Positions 11,953 to 22,345 of a stretch of DNA of 64,000 bases are shown here, piece by piece (position 1 is the stretch's first letter; each line of letters starts with the position of its first letter). The notes under the pieces are model-generated. The model did no database searches, was not told the origin of the DNA, and saw nothing but the letters and a program-made list of their open reading frames with translations. The translations under genes were made by a program, and so were the position numbers. The DNA comes from Deroplatys truncata. Lineage: Eukaryota; Arthropoda; Insecta; Mantodea; Mantidae. The stretch spans positions 97,755,488-97,819,487 of the forward strand of contig CM060984.1 of assembly GCA_030765065.1 (NCBI GenBank), given 5' to 3'.

Positions 11953-12639
11953 GAAATAACATTATACAATTAATTTAAAGCACACAAAAATAGTTTTTTG
12001 GAATGTTCTTTCCTGATAATGCTATTCTATTTTTTGTAAATCCTGTAGTGCCACAAATCTGACATCGTTTCTTTGTTTTGTTTGCTTGTATGTTTAACGC
12101 CCGTTCTTACTGTATACGGTACCACAGGTGATGGGCACTGGTGATACATGAAATTAAATAATTATTGGGAAAGAACATTTGGGAAGGAAACGTTCCAGGC
12201 CTAACTTTAAGGCACTTATCCTGAGTTCCATGCTGGCTGCCTCGAGGGTACGCCTGAGTTGGGTGCAAACTTCCTGGAACTTTATCAATCAATTTCATTG
12301 TCTGTTTTTCCTTGCAGCCTATGGCACTATGTGGAGATTGACTGTTTAGCCTCCCATGTATTATAATTTAATATTACAATCTTTATAAAATTTGAATCAA
12401 CTTTAAATATTATTATACAGTTATTTTAGCAACAGTTTTTGTGTTTTGTCAGCTTGGCATTAGTAATTACATTTTAGGAGAAACTTGAATGACACTGATT
12501 TTAAGAACTCTATCCTCTTTTTGACCATTTCGGTATAGCAGCATCTGTTCACTCAGAAAACGTTTCTTTATATCGGCTTATTTGTTCCTTTGATGGCCTG
12601 TTGATCGTATAGATACCTATACTTCAAGCTGGATGCCCT
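10761..12639. other. No recognised gene; GC-richer patch and a TAA microsatellite
   Basis: The patch at about 11380-11700 is richer in GC and has a 102-codon minus-strand frame (11380-11688) rich in Ser, Arg and Cys with no family resemblance. The stretch at 12060-12340 could be another diverged repeat. The rest is AT-rich and featureless. Confidence 0.3.
11902..11951. repeat. (TAA)n microsatellite
   Basis: About 16 uninterrupted AAT/TAA units. A plain trinucleotide repeat, likely polymorphic. Confidence 0.95.
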
Positions 12640-13813
12640 TCAAAGCATCTACAAATATAAATGTGTTTGGATGTGCGTGTAAAACACCTTTATAGTTTTT
12701 AATGGAACGCTTCGCATCTTTTTGTCGTTAATTGATTGAGGGTCAAATCTTGCCCAGATCTTGGCGAAAAAAGGTTTTCTTCGCTGATGAAAGTTTCTAG
12801 TATATAGTCAGTGAAAATCTGAACATTTGCCACTTGTGGCTATATTGCCATAAGATACTCAACGAAACACTCATCAACTTCTTCTGGCCTTAAAAATGGT
12901 GGACCAAATAAGCATTTCAAGAATATGCTGACTTCCTTGTATTCGTTGTATTTTCTAGTGGGACCCATTTCTTGTATTTTTCGCCACCAGCTCTGACCAA
13001 GATGAAAGCGGCATCCACGAATTTCAGACTCAGGCAACATGTTTTGCACAGCATTATGAATGGCAATTTCGAAATCTACAAATACTTCTTCGGCTTGAAG
13101 CTTAGTCTAAAAGCGGCACATTTGTTATGTTTTGCAACATTTGCTTGTAACATTGTTTACTTTTATTTGGCAATTAGCAGGACCCAATGCCACTGTTAAA
13201 TTATTTATAACTGCGTGCAGAATGAACAGCTGGCAGAAATTTGCTGGACAGTATTTAAATGTTCCATCACCATAAATTTGCAAGACAGCACGAAGTTTGG
13301 TAATATTTGTTGCATTTGAAAATCCCATAATTTTTCTCTCTGTGTCATTAAATAACAATTCCTCACCTGTGTTTGATGTTATTTGCGTCTCTTGGACTGC
13401 TGTTTGAGTTTCATCGATAGTCTTGGGTTGCTTAGGGTACTGTCGAAGTCTCCTTGCAGAGATGTTATTTCTAATCAATGTTATATCCGTGTAATCACGT
13501 TTCCAGTCCTGAGCTTCTGATATATAATTTTGGTTGGTCTAAGGGATGAATCCTCAGCTGCTCACCGTTTCAAAGAATTTGAAATCTTCCGCCTGTTTAA
13601 AATGCTCTCGGGAATTTTCTCTGAATTGTGCAAGATCACTCGTTCAATTATGTCCATCGTAGGTGATAATTTGATGTAGAATTTACACTTATTATTAACG
13701 CAAGCCCACCGTTGTATTTCATGCTTCAGCTTCTTTAGGAAATAAAATTTATGGTCGTCTGTCACACAAAGCAGTTTGTTTTTTTCACCATAAACTACTT
13801 GCATTCCGTGCAT
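12640..13813 (-). pseudogene. FLYWCH/MULE-type transposase, decayed
   Basis: Mutator-like transposase relic read on the minus strand in disconnected frames. First, 13813-13562 (83 codons) resembles a FLYWCH-type zinc finger (DDHKFYFLKKLK; W followed by C-V-N-N-K-C). Second, 13478-13125 (117 codons) contains YGDGTFKYCPANFCQLF, the first catalytic Asp block of MULEs. Third, around 13080-12840 comes VDFEIAIHNAVQNMLPE (second Asp block) and RGCRFHLGQSWW with the conserved Cys/His. Fourth, 12840-12640 is a C-terminal block resembling ETFISEE and RCEAFH. Stops and shifts separate the parts, so it is inactive. No terminal repeats were identified. Confidence 0.8.
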
Positions 13814-13839
13814 TGGATGACGCTTTTAACAACGCACCG

Positions 13840-14150
13840 GATGTTGCTTGACACGTATGACGGGACAATAACAGACACTGTACTGAATCGGCCGAGCTAA
13901 TTAGCAGGGAACCAGGTTTCCACTCGGGTACCAGCGGCACAGAACTCAGGCCGTTTAATGGGCCATCCAGGTAGTTCACACAGAATTCATGACGAGCCGT
14001 TTAAGTTAGTACCTCCACGGCTTTTGCCAGTTATGAGGACTAAGGAAAACCTGGAAAAGCCCCAGTCGGGGAGGACAGACCTGGCAGGATTTTAACCGCA
14101 GACCTCCCATTTACGAGTTTGTGCTTTAACAGCATGTGCAAATCTGATAC
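13840..14150 (-). mobile_element. Possible tRNA-derived SINE (family D)
   Basis: Minus strand: GCTGTTAAAGCACAAACTCG, then GGTCTGCGGTTAAAATCC (B-box-like), a GC-richer body (CCCCGACTGGGGC) and an inexact 3' boundary near the MULE relic. The layout is that of a SINE head and body. No target duplication or second copy was found. Confidence 0.45.
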
Positions 14151-15013
14151 CTTTAATAGGTACCTTGTTTATAAGGTATAGTTTGTCGGCGTGCAACCTA
14201 AAACCGTTAGGTTACTTTTTGCACATCTCTAAACTGTAATATGCAGATCACAGTGTAGATTTGTTGCAGTTTTTAATTTCTAACTCCAACTTTAAAAAGT
14301 CTCCACCAACATAAATTGTTTTCATTGCATTTCCTTCTTGCATTAGAATCTATTTACATTTGAATTTATACAAGAAGGAAGCTAGATCTGCAGTTTATTC
14401 TCCCCCATCCCGTGCTCATTGTGTAAACATTTTCGCATACATATTCATGTTTACAGATCTAGTAGTATTTATGAAGTTCCTTCGTCTCTCTTATGAATGA
14501 AAGTCCAATCCCACACAAAGAGCTTATTCAGTGCCAACATGTTATTGTTTCTCTAAAGTCAATTATTTATCTCTTAAATATTACTTATTTCATCCTGACC
14601 AATTTTCCCTCTTCGGAAGATATCGCGTTTAACTCCGGCTGCTGTGTGTATTTCCTTGCAGTTGCCAAACTCTTAAGGATATATTATTACCCTTAGAACG
14701 GCTTCGGTGCTCTTCGATCCCCTTCCATCCCTTTAGAAATTGGATTTGTCCATAATTGATAGCCTCACGCAGCCTCGAGTTCCCAGTTATGTTTTTTATG
14801 GCAGAACTTACATTTGAACAAACTGGGGTGGTAAAATGGCTCATATCCGCTGGTAGTACACTCAGGGCTATCAATGCTTCCAATGAGGGAAGAGAGAATA
14901 GTTTAAAAGTGTTAAAAAGGAATGCGTCACGGAAAGGCAAACCAGTTGTCATTTCGAAAAATATGGATTCCAGAGTATGGAACGGATATAACAAATAGAT
15001 AATCTTCGTGTTT
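14151..15013. other. No recognised gene; antisense open-frame pair at 14629-14998
   Basis: The longest frames are 121 codons (14629-14994 minus) and 80 codons (14756-14998 plus), overlapping on opposite strands. Neither matches a family I know. At most one could be real, and composition does not favour either. The rest is AT-rich DNA. Confidence 0.25.
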
Positions 15014-15795
15014 CTCTTTCTCTACCATGTACTTGCAGGAAGTAGAGGAAGTATTGTACTACGCCGAGAAATTTTATGTCAAGTTTTTACCGAAAATACA
15101 TGTTTTGAGGCCCTCTGAACCCCAGAAATCTTTTAAACAAAGGTCCTTATATCTGTGTCTGTGAACAGCATAGCTCAAAAACGAAATGCCGGATAAATAC
15201 CAAACTTTGTACACAAGTTCATTATCTTCCAAAGATGAGGCACGAAAATTAAAACAATATCCTCCAACCCCAATTAGCCTTTACGTGGAACATTTTTCAA
15301 AAATGGCTCAACGATTTTGATTAAAATGCAATATATTTAAGTTTGCATTACAAATAAAATATAAATCTTGATTTTTTTGAAAATAACTTGTTGAATACTC
15401 TTCATTCGAGAAAATTTTATATAATTTCCTATAACGGATAAACTATAAAATATAGACAAAAACTTACTGCCCCAAAATGCAGATCTCATTAAAACGCACA
15501 ATTCCTTTCAAATATTTTATTTTCTGTGGCATCAGACTTATACGGGATATCCGTTAGTATGGTTTGAAAGCTCTTTCTCATTTTTTTAAAGTGCTACCGC
15601 TATTCGGTAGTTTCTCGCCATGTCATGGAAGGAATATGGAATTTCAAGGTCAGCATATAAAGACATACAACTATCGATTCTGCTTGTTCTACTGCAAAAT
15701 GTGTAATGAAACTATTTCTGCAAAGGTTTAATTGAATTAACATGAATTAGGTAGAAAATTAATATTTCGTAGGAATAGTTTGTGAGACAGTATTT
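15014..15795 (+). mobile_element. HINE-like element (copy H6), weak right end
   Basis: Begins CTTTCTCTACCATGTACTTG, with the left palindrome variant and AGTAGAGGAAGTATTG. The microsatellite is nearly absent (ATCTGTGTCTGTGAACAG). The 3' half is of the subfamily with GATATCCGTTAG and CTGCAAAGGTTTAATTG. The terminal stem-loop cannot be recognised. Confidence 0.75.
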
Positions 15796-15984
15796 TATAT
15801 CACAACGCTGTGAATGCCAGAGTGATTGTAGTGTAAATTAACATTATTGTATGACAATGATTTTGAGATGTTTGTTAATTATAAGTATTGTTAGGAAATA
15901 AGTTTACACGGCCTCACTGAAACTGACAATAGGAGCGGGTAACAATGAGCGAGGGGGTGAGTTGTTTATCAATTAGAAGAGACA

Positions 15985-16170
15985 AACAAATGACGTCAGA
16001 GTAGCGCGCTTTTCTTTAGAAATGGAGGGAATATCTTCCCTAGAGCATATGTGTTCGTAATTTTGATTGGATAAAAAAATAGACGCTAATGTTGGCGCGC
16101 TTTATTAACCAATAGCAGCTCTGTTATAATTTTAAGGCATATCGGGGTGAGGGAGTATAAATTCTAAAGC
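15985..16170 (+). promoter_or_regulatory. Promoter-like block (CRE, two CCAAT, TATA)
   Basis: In order on the plus strand: a perfect TGACGTCA at 15991-15998, an inverted CCAAT (GATTGG) near 16065, CCAAT at 16109-16113 and GAGTATAAATTC at about 16153-16164. This is RNA polymerase II promoter spacing. The 36-bp tandem repeats start just downstream. It may be the U3/R part of an unrecognised LTR or a cellular promoter. No coding exon is visible after it. Confidence 0.5.
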
Positions 16171-16183
16171 CAGAGACAAGTAT

Positions 16184-16343
16184 CGCCCAGCTCAACAGAA
16201 TCATTCATGGGTTACACGTCGCGCAGTTTAACAGAATCATTCACAAGACACACGTCGCACAGTTCAACAGAATCATCCACGGGTTACACGTCGCGCAGTT
16301 TAACAGAATCATTCACGAAGTACACGTTAAGCAATTCTACATA
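16184..16343 (+). repeat. 36-bp tandem repeat, four units plus a degenerate fifth
   Basis: Units begin at 16184, 16220, 16256, 16292 and, degenerate, 16328. The shared core is CAACAGAATCATTCA, with ACACGTCG at each unit border. Unit length is exactly 36, a multiple of three. One plus-strand frame stays open through all units (Ser/Thr-rich, repeating TES...YTSRS) until a stop at about 16342. Lying directly after a TATA box it would be in a 5' leader, so coding is possible but unproven. Confidence 0.9.
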
Positions 16344-16879
16344 ATCTCTCGCGTCGTAAAGTTAATTAAAAAAATGTGAAATACGCTAATTAATAATGTG
16401 CGGCAAATAAGTGATTATAGTAACATTCGAAAATATAACAGTTTCAGTCGGGCGTGAATCAAGAGATAAATATGTGAAATTAATGGATTGTGATGGCAAT
16501 AAAAGTGTAAAAACAAATTCTTTTATCAGTGTTATTTTTAGTAACAACTCCTTTCCGTTTACACACTCTGTTCAAGAGATTTGCTCGACTGAGTAATAAT
16601 AGCTAGCCGGAGGACAGAACACAAAATTCAAAATAGTAAAACAATAACAGGCGCTCAGCAAATAAGATAACAGAAGGATACCGCGACATTTGTAGCTATG
16701 TCAACATAAACGATAGTGGACAGAGAAAGTATTGTGAATGTAATACATAAAAATCTTTTTAAACATGAACCTATTTCCAGGATGTGTTCATGCGCCGCTA
16801 GCAGAATCTTGGTCTCTGACCTTCCTGGCGGACACTAGAAGCTAGCGATGAAAAAACCTTCATTTATTACCTTACTTTT
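16344..16879. other. Downstream flank of the promoter-like block
   Basis: AT-rich, with one 61-codon plus-strand frame at 16411-16596 that matches nothing known. No primer-binding site or retroelement gene was found that would prove the upstream block is an LTR. Confidence 0.3.
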
Positions 16880-16983
16880 ACTTTCTTTACATCTTATCTA
16901 TAAGTAGAGGAGGTATTGAATCCACCCAGGCTTCGATATCAAAATTTTCTGAAATAGAACGTTTTGAGTTACGCAAATATTAC
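16880..16983 (+). mobile_element. HINE left-end fragment (copy H7), start of tandem array
   Basis: ACTTTCTTTACATC, then GTAGAGGAGGTATTGAATCCACC and about 60 bp of left-end sequence, cut off where the next unit starts at 16984. Confidence 0.7.
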
Positions 16984-17633
16984 TACTTTCTCTACTACGT
17001 ATAGTAAGTAGGGGAAGTATTGCATTCCACCCAAAAATTCGATACCGAGATTTCAGCGGAAATACATGTTTTGAGACCTCCTGAATCCAAAAAAAGCATT
17101 TTTGTAAACATGTCCGTGTGTGTGTCTGTCTGTGTGTCTGTGTCTGTCTGTGTGTCTGTGTGTCTGTGAACAGCATAACTCCAAAACGAACAGTCGGATA
17201 AGCACCAAACTTGGTATTTAGGTTCAGTATCTTCCAGAGATGCGACACGAAGGTTTTCAAGAAAATTCCCCCACCCCAGACTACCCTTTACATAGAAGAT
17301 TTTTCGAAAATTTTAATTTTCTCAAAAATGGCTCTAACGATTTTGATGAAAATATCATATGTTTAAGATAAGGTCATGAGAAATGAAATGTATATCTCGA
17401 ATTTTCTGGGAATGTCTCCAAACGTATTCTTCATTGTGAACGACTTTTGCATAACTGGTAAACCATAAGAGATAGACAAAATTTTACTACACAAAAAATG
17501 TAGATCGCGTTAAAATACACAATTTATGTCATATACATCTCTTTTGTTGAGTGAACCGTTTTCGAGATATTGCTTGTTATTTCCTTAAATTTTCCAATAC
17601 TTATACTTTTTCTCAAATTCGTTATTCATTTTT
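16984..17633 (+). mobile_element. HINE unit lacking its 3' quarter (copy H8)
   Basis: Intact left end (ACTTTCTCTACTACGTATAG), a GTGTGTCTGTCT microsatellite at about 17110-17170, and core through CAAATTCGTTATTCATTTTT, where it stops. The next unit's ACTTTCTCTACT follows immediately. Unit 19292-19912 stops at exactly the same family position. Confidence 0.9.
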
Positions 17634-18529
17634 ACTTTCTCTACTACGTATAGTAAGTAGGGGAAGTATTGCATTCCACCCAAAAATTCGATACCGAGAT
17701 TTCACCGGAAATACACGTTTTGAGACCTCCTGAATCCAAAAAAAGCATTTTTAGAAACATGTCCGTGTGTGTGTCTGTGTGTGTGTCTGTGTGTCTGTGT
17801 GTGTGTGTGTCTGTGTGTGTGTGTGTCTGTGAACAGCATAACTCAAAAACGAACAATCGGATAAGCACCAAACTTGGTATTTAGGTTCAGTATCTTCCAG
17901 AGATGCGACACGAAGGTTTTCAAGAAAATCCCCCCAACCCAGACTACCCTTTACATGGAACATTTTTCGAAAATTTTAATTTTCTCAAAAACGGCTCTAA
18001 CGATTTTGATTAAAATATCATATGTTTAAGATATTGTCATGACAAGTAAAATGTATATCTCGAATTTTCTGGGAATGTCTCCAAAAGTGTTCTTCATTAT
18101 GAACGACTTTTTCATAACTGGTAAACCATAAGAGATAGACAAAATTTTACTACACAAAAAATGTAGATCGCGTTAAAATACACAAGTTATGTCATATACA
18201 TTTCTTTTGTTGAGTGAACCGTTTGCGAGATATTGCTTGTTATTCCCTTAAATTTTCCAATACTTATACTTTTTCTCAAATTCGTTATTCATTTTTTTAT
18301 GTTCTGGACATGCAAAGAGAATGGAATGCCCCACATAGCAACCAGCGATAAAATATTTGACTATCGCTTAAAAGCTACCATATTCCCCTTGCATCTACAA
18401 GAAAATTACAAATAAGATTGACATCTCGATATCTCGATTAATATGAAGCATATGGAGAATAGGCGTTTGTAAAAATAGATTGTACAAGAGTAGAGAAAGT
18501 CATGTGAGTGTAACACATCAGATTTTTTT
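17634..18529 (+). mobile_element. Complete HINE-like unit (copy H9)
   Basis: The best complete example. Left subterminal motif ACTTTCTCTACT at 17634, GT/GTCT microsatellite at 17763-17830, core, right motif AGTAGAGAAAGT at about 18489-18500, stem-loop ATGTGAGTGTAACACAT, CAG and a T-run. The left and right motifs are exact 12-nt inverted repeats of each other. No protein-coding capacity. Confidence 0.9.
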
Positions 18530-18761
18530 ATGTCCTGGACATGCAAAGAGAATGGAATGCGCCACATAGCAACCAGCGTTAAAATATTTGACTATCGCTT
18601 AAAAGCTACCATATTTCCCTTGCATCTACAAGAAAATTACCAATAAGATTGACATCTCGATATCTCGATTAACATGAAGCATATGGAGAATAGGCGTTTG
18701 TAAAAATAGTGTGTACAAGAGTAGAGAAAGTCATGTGAGTGTAACACATCAGATTTTTTTT
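18530..18761 (+). mobile_element. Tandem duplicate of a HINE 3' segment (copy H10)
   Basis: About 230 bp from ATGTCCTGGACATGCAAAG to the stem-loop and T-run, nearly identical to the last 230 bp of the unit just before it. A recent local duplication of the 3' end alone. Confidence 0.9.
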
Positions 18762-19291
18762 ACTTTCTCTACAACGTATAGGGGAATTATTGCATTCCAG
18801 CCAAAAACTCGATACCGAGATTTCACCGGAAATACCTGCTTTGAACACCCTGAATCCAGAATAATATCTTTTAGAAAAATTACGTGTGTGTCTATCTGTC
18901 CCTCTATCTGTGCGTCTGTGAACAGCATAACTCAAAAACGAAAAGTCGGATAAATATCAAACTTTGTTTTTTGGTTCGGTATCTATCATAGATGTGACAT
19001 GAAGATTCTCAAGAAAATCCCCACCTAAGACTACCCTTTACATGGAACAGTTTTCGAACATTTTTGTGTTCTCAAAAATGGCTGGAACGATTTTGATTAA
19101 AATATCATATATTTTTAAAATATTTTCATGAAAATAAAATGTATATTTTGAATTTTCTGGGAATGTCCCCAAAAGTCCTCTTCCTTCTGAATGTCTTTTG
19201 CATAACTGGTAAACCGTAAGAGATGGACAAAATTTTTCTGCACAAAAAAGGAAGAGCTCGTTAGAATCACAATTTATATCATATACTTTTT
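18762..19291 (+). mobile_element. HINE unit, 3' truncated (copy H11)
   Basis: Left end ACTTTCTCTACAACG, with the palindrome partly deleted and only a short TGTGTGTCTATCTGTCC tract. It ends at TTTATATCATATAC where unit H12 begins. More diverged than its neighbours, so of a different age. Confidence 0.85.
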
Positions 19292-19912
19292 ACTTTCTCT
19301 ACTACGTATAGTAAGTAGGGGAAGTATTGTATTCCACCCAAAATTTCGATACCGAGATTTTACCGGAAATACATGTTTTGAGACTCACTGAATCCAAAAA
19401 AAGCATTTTTGGAAACATGTCCGTGTGTGTGTCTGTCTGTGTGTCTGTGAACAGCATAACTCAAAAACGAAGAGTCGGATAAACACCAAACTTGGTATTT
19501 AGGTTCAGTATCTTTCAAAGATGCGACACGAAGGTTTTCAAGAAAATCCCCCCATCCCAGACTACCCTTTACATGGAACATTTTTCGAAAATTTTAATTT
19601 TCTCAAAAACGGCTCTAACGATTTTGATTAAAATATCATATGTTTAAGATATTGTCATGACAAATAAAATGTATATCTCGAATTTTCTGGGAATGTCTCC
19701 AAAAGTATTCTTCGTTATGAACGACTTTTTCATAACTGGTAAACCATAAGAGATAGACAAAAATTTACTACACGAAAAATGTAGATCGCGTTAAAATACA
19801 CAATTTATGTCATACATATCTTTTGTTAAGTGAACCGTTTGCGAGATATTGCTTGTTATTCCCTTAAATTTTCCAATACTTATACTTTTTCTCAAATTCG
19901 TTATTCATTTTT
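19292..19912 (+). mobile_element. HINE unit lacking its 3' quarter (copy H12)
   Basis: Starts ACTTTCTCTACTACG and ends at TTCGTTATTCATTTTT, directly abutting the next left end. The same internal breakpoint as H8, implying that H8/H9 and H12/H13 descend from one duplicated dimer. Confidence 0.9.
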
Positions 19913-20773
19913 ACTTTCTCTACTACGTATAGTAAGTAGGGGAAGTATTGTATTCCACCCAAAATTTCGATACCGAGATTTCACCGGAAATACATGTTTT
20001 GAAACCCCCTGAATCCAAAAAAAACATTTTTGGAAACATGTCCGTGTGTGTCTGTGTGTCTGTGTGTGTGTCTGTGAACAGCATAACTCAGAAACGAACA
20101 GACGGATAAACACCAAACTTGGTATTTAGGTTCAGTATCTTCCAAGGATGCGACATGAAGGTTTTCAAGAAAATCCCCTCACCCCAAAGTACCCTTTACA
20201 TGGAAGATTTTTCGAAAATTTTAATTTTCTCAAAAATGGCTCTAACGATTTTGATTAAAATATCATATGTTTAAGATATTTTTATGATAAATAAAATGTA
20301 TATCTTGAATTTCCTGGGAATGTCTCCAAAAGTATTCTTTATTGTGAACGACTTTTGCATAACTGGTAAACCATAAGAGATAGACAAAATTTTACTACAC
20401 AAAAAATGTAGATCGCGTTAAAATACACAATTTATGTCATATACATGTTTTTAGTTGAGTGAACCATTTTCGAGATATGCTTGTTATTTCCTTAAATTTT
20501 CCAATACTTATACTTTTTCTCAAATTCGTTATTCAATTTTTTATGTCCTGGATATGCAAACAGAATAGAATGCGCCACATAGCAACCAGCCCTTAAAAGA
20601 TTTGACTATCGCTTATAACCTACCATGTTCCCCTTGCATCTACAAGAAAATTAGCAATAAGATTGACATCTCGATATCTCGAGTAACATGAAGCATATGG
20701 AGAATAAACGTTTGTAAAAATAGTTTGTATAAGAGTAGAGAAAGTCATGTGAGTGTAACACATTAGATTTTTT
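19913..20773 (+). mobile_element. Complete HINE-like unit (copy H13)
   Basis: Left motif at 19913, microsatellite at 20042-20076, right motif AGTAGAGAAAGT at about 20734-20745, stem-loop ATGTGAGTGTAACACAT, then TAGATTTTTT. Closely similar to H9. Confidence 0.9.
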
Positions 20774-21097
20774 GTTGTGGAGTGAACCATTTCTGAGATA
20801 TTCCTTGTTTATTGCCTGAATTTTCCAATACTTTTACTTTTTCTCAAATGGGAATTCATTATTCATGTTTTTATGTTCTGGACATGCAAAGAGCACAGAA
20901 TGCTCCACAAAGCAACCAGCTCTTAATGGATTTGACTATGGCTTAAAGCCTACTACGAGTATTCCCCTTGCACCTACAACAAAATTATCAATAATATCGT
21001 TTATCTCATTTACATGAAGTGGGGAATAAGCGATTGTAAAAATAGTTTGTACAAGAGTTGAGAAAGTCATGTGAGTGTAACATATCAGTTTTGTTTT
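20774..21097 (+). mobile_element. HINE 3' half (copy H14)
   Basis: Starts inside the family at GTGGAGTGAACCATTTCTGAG and runs to GTTGAGAAAGTCATGTGAGTG, a stem-loop variant and CAGTTTTG. More diverged from the consensus than H9 or H13. Confidence 0.85.
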
Positions 21098-21348
21098 TAG
21101 AAAAGGCCCGCGGGTTCATTTGTATGTTAACACCACAACTCAGAAACCGAATTTAGGATACATAGTATTTGAGATGAGCATCTTCGAAGGATGCGACACA
21201 AAACTCCTCCCAACATAAACTACACGTTATATGGTAAATGCTTAACTATGTTGGATTTTCTCAAAAATGGCTCAAACGATTCTTTTATTAAAATACCATA
21301 ATTACGTGTAAGATAATTGAATAAATAATAAACTTTGTCTTGACTTTT
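21098..21348 (+). mobile_element. HINE internal segment (copy H15)
   Basis: AGAAAAGGCCCGCGGG, CACCACAACTCAGAAACCG and CTCAAAAATGGCTCAAACGATT identify the middle of the element. Both ends are missing. Strongly diverged. Confidence 0.65.
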
Positions 21349-22210
21349 TAGTTTTTCTACAACGTATAGTAATTAGGGGAAGTATTGTATTCCATCCAAA
21401 AAATCGATATCGAGGTTTCACCGAAAATACATGTTTGGAGGCACCTGAATAAAAATATTTACAAAAAGGTCCGTGTGTGTGTCTGTGAACAGCATAATTC
21501 AAAAACGAAAAGACGGATAAATACCAAACTTGGTATTTAGGTTTATCACTTTCCATGGATGCGACACGAAGATTTCCAAGAAAATCCCTCACCCTAAACT
21601 ACCCTTTACATGGAACATTTCTCGAACTTTTTTATTTTTCTAAAAAATGGCTAAGGATTTTTATTAAAATACAATATACTAAACATATTTACATGACAAA
21701 TAAAATGTAAATCTTGAATTTTCTGGAAATAGCCTGTGAAGTCCACTTTATTTGGAAAAGTTTTTGCATAATCTTGTGCAACTGCTAAACGTTAAACGAT
21801 AGACGAAAACCTACTACACAAAAAATGCAGTTGTCTTTTAAACACACAATTTACTTCAAATAATTTTTTTTCCGGCACAAGCAATTTCTGAGACATCCCT
21901 TATTAAAAGTTCGAATTGCTCATTACTTGGTCATTCTTTAAAGTCTTTTTAGCATTCAGTTGTTTCTCGCGATTACATGGAAGCGGTATAGAGTTTTGAG
22001 GTCAACGTATAGCATCCAGTTCTTAAACATTTGACTATCGCTGTTCCCTTTGATCTAAAACAAAATGTGTAATGTAGCTAGTTCTGCAAATATTTATTTG
22101 GATTAAAATGTAGTAGATATAAAAATAGCTTTAGTAAAAATAGTTTGTCTACCAACTAATAAATTAGAGAGGGTAGAGAAAATCATTGAATGTAAAATAT
22201 CAGATTTTTT
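21349..22210 (+). mobile_element. HINE-like element (copy H16), second 3' subfamily
   Basis: Left end AGTTTTTCTACAACGTATAG, short GTGTGTGTCTGTGAACAG, and a 3' half of the subfamily with GCAATTTCTGAGACATCC and TTTGACTATCGCTGTTCCC. Ends GGTAGAGAAAATCATTGAATG, TATCAG and a T-run. It differs in its 3' half from H9 and H13, so the array contains two subfamilies. Confidence 0.8.
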
Positions 22211-22345
22211 TACAAATAGTCTTTGAAGATGTCCTCTCTTTCTGGATGCATTTTGTGCAACTGGTAATATGGGGTAGACAAAGTTTACTACGCAAAAAAT
22301 GTAACTCTCATTAAACACAATGTATATCTCTTTACCTACTACCCA
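22211..22345 (+). mobile_element. HINE internal scrap (copy H17), end of array
   Basis: AAGATGTCCTCTCTTTCTGG, GGGTAGACAAAGTTTACTACG and GCAAAAAATGTAACTCTC correspond to the central-right core only. Confidence 0.65.

Noticed and set aside
14629..14998. 121-codon minus frame with 80-codon plus frame
   Set aside because: Mutually overlapping antisense frames, neither with a known domain. Kept only as a note in the gap entry.
16880..22345. CRISPR-like array
   Set aside because: Repeat units are hundreds of bases long with no uniform spacers, in a eukaryotic context.
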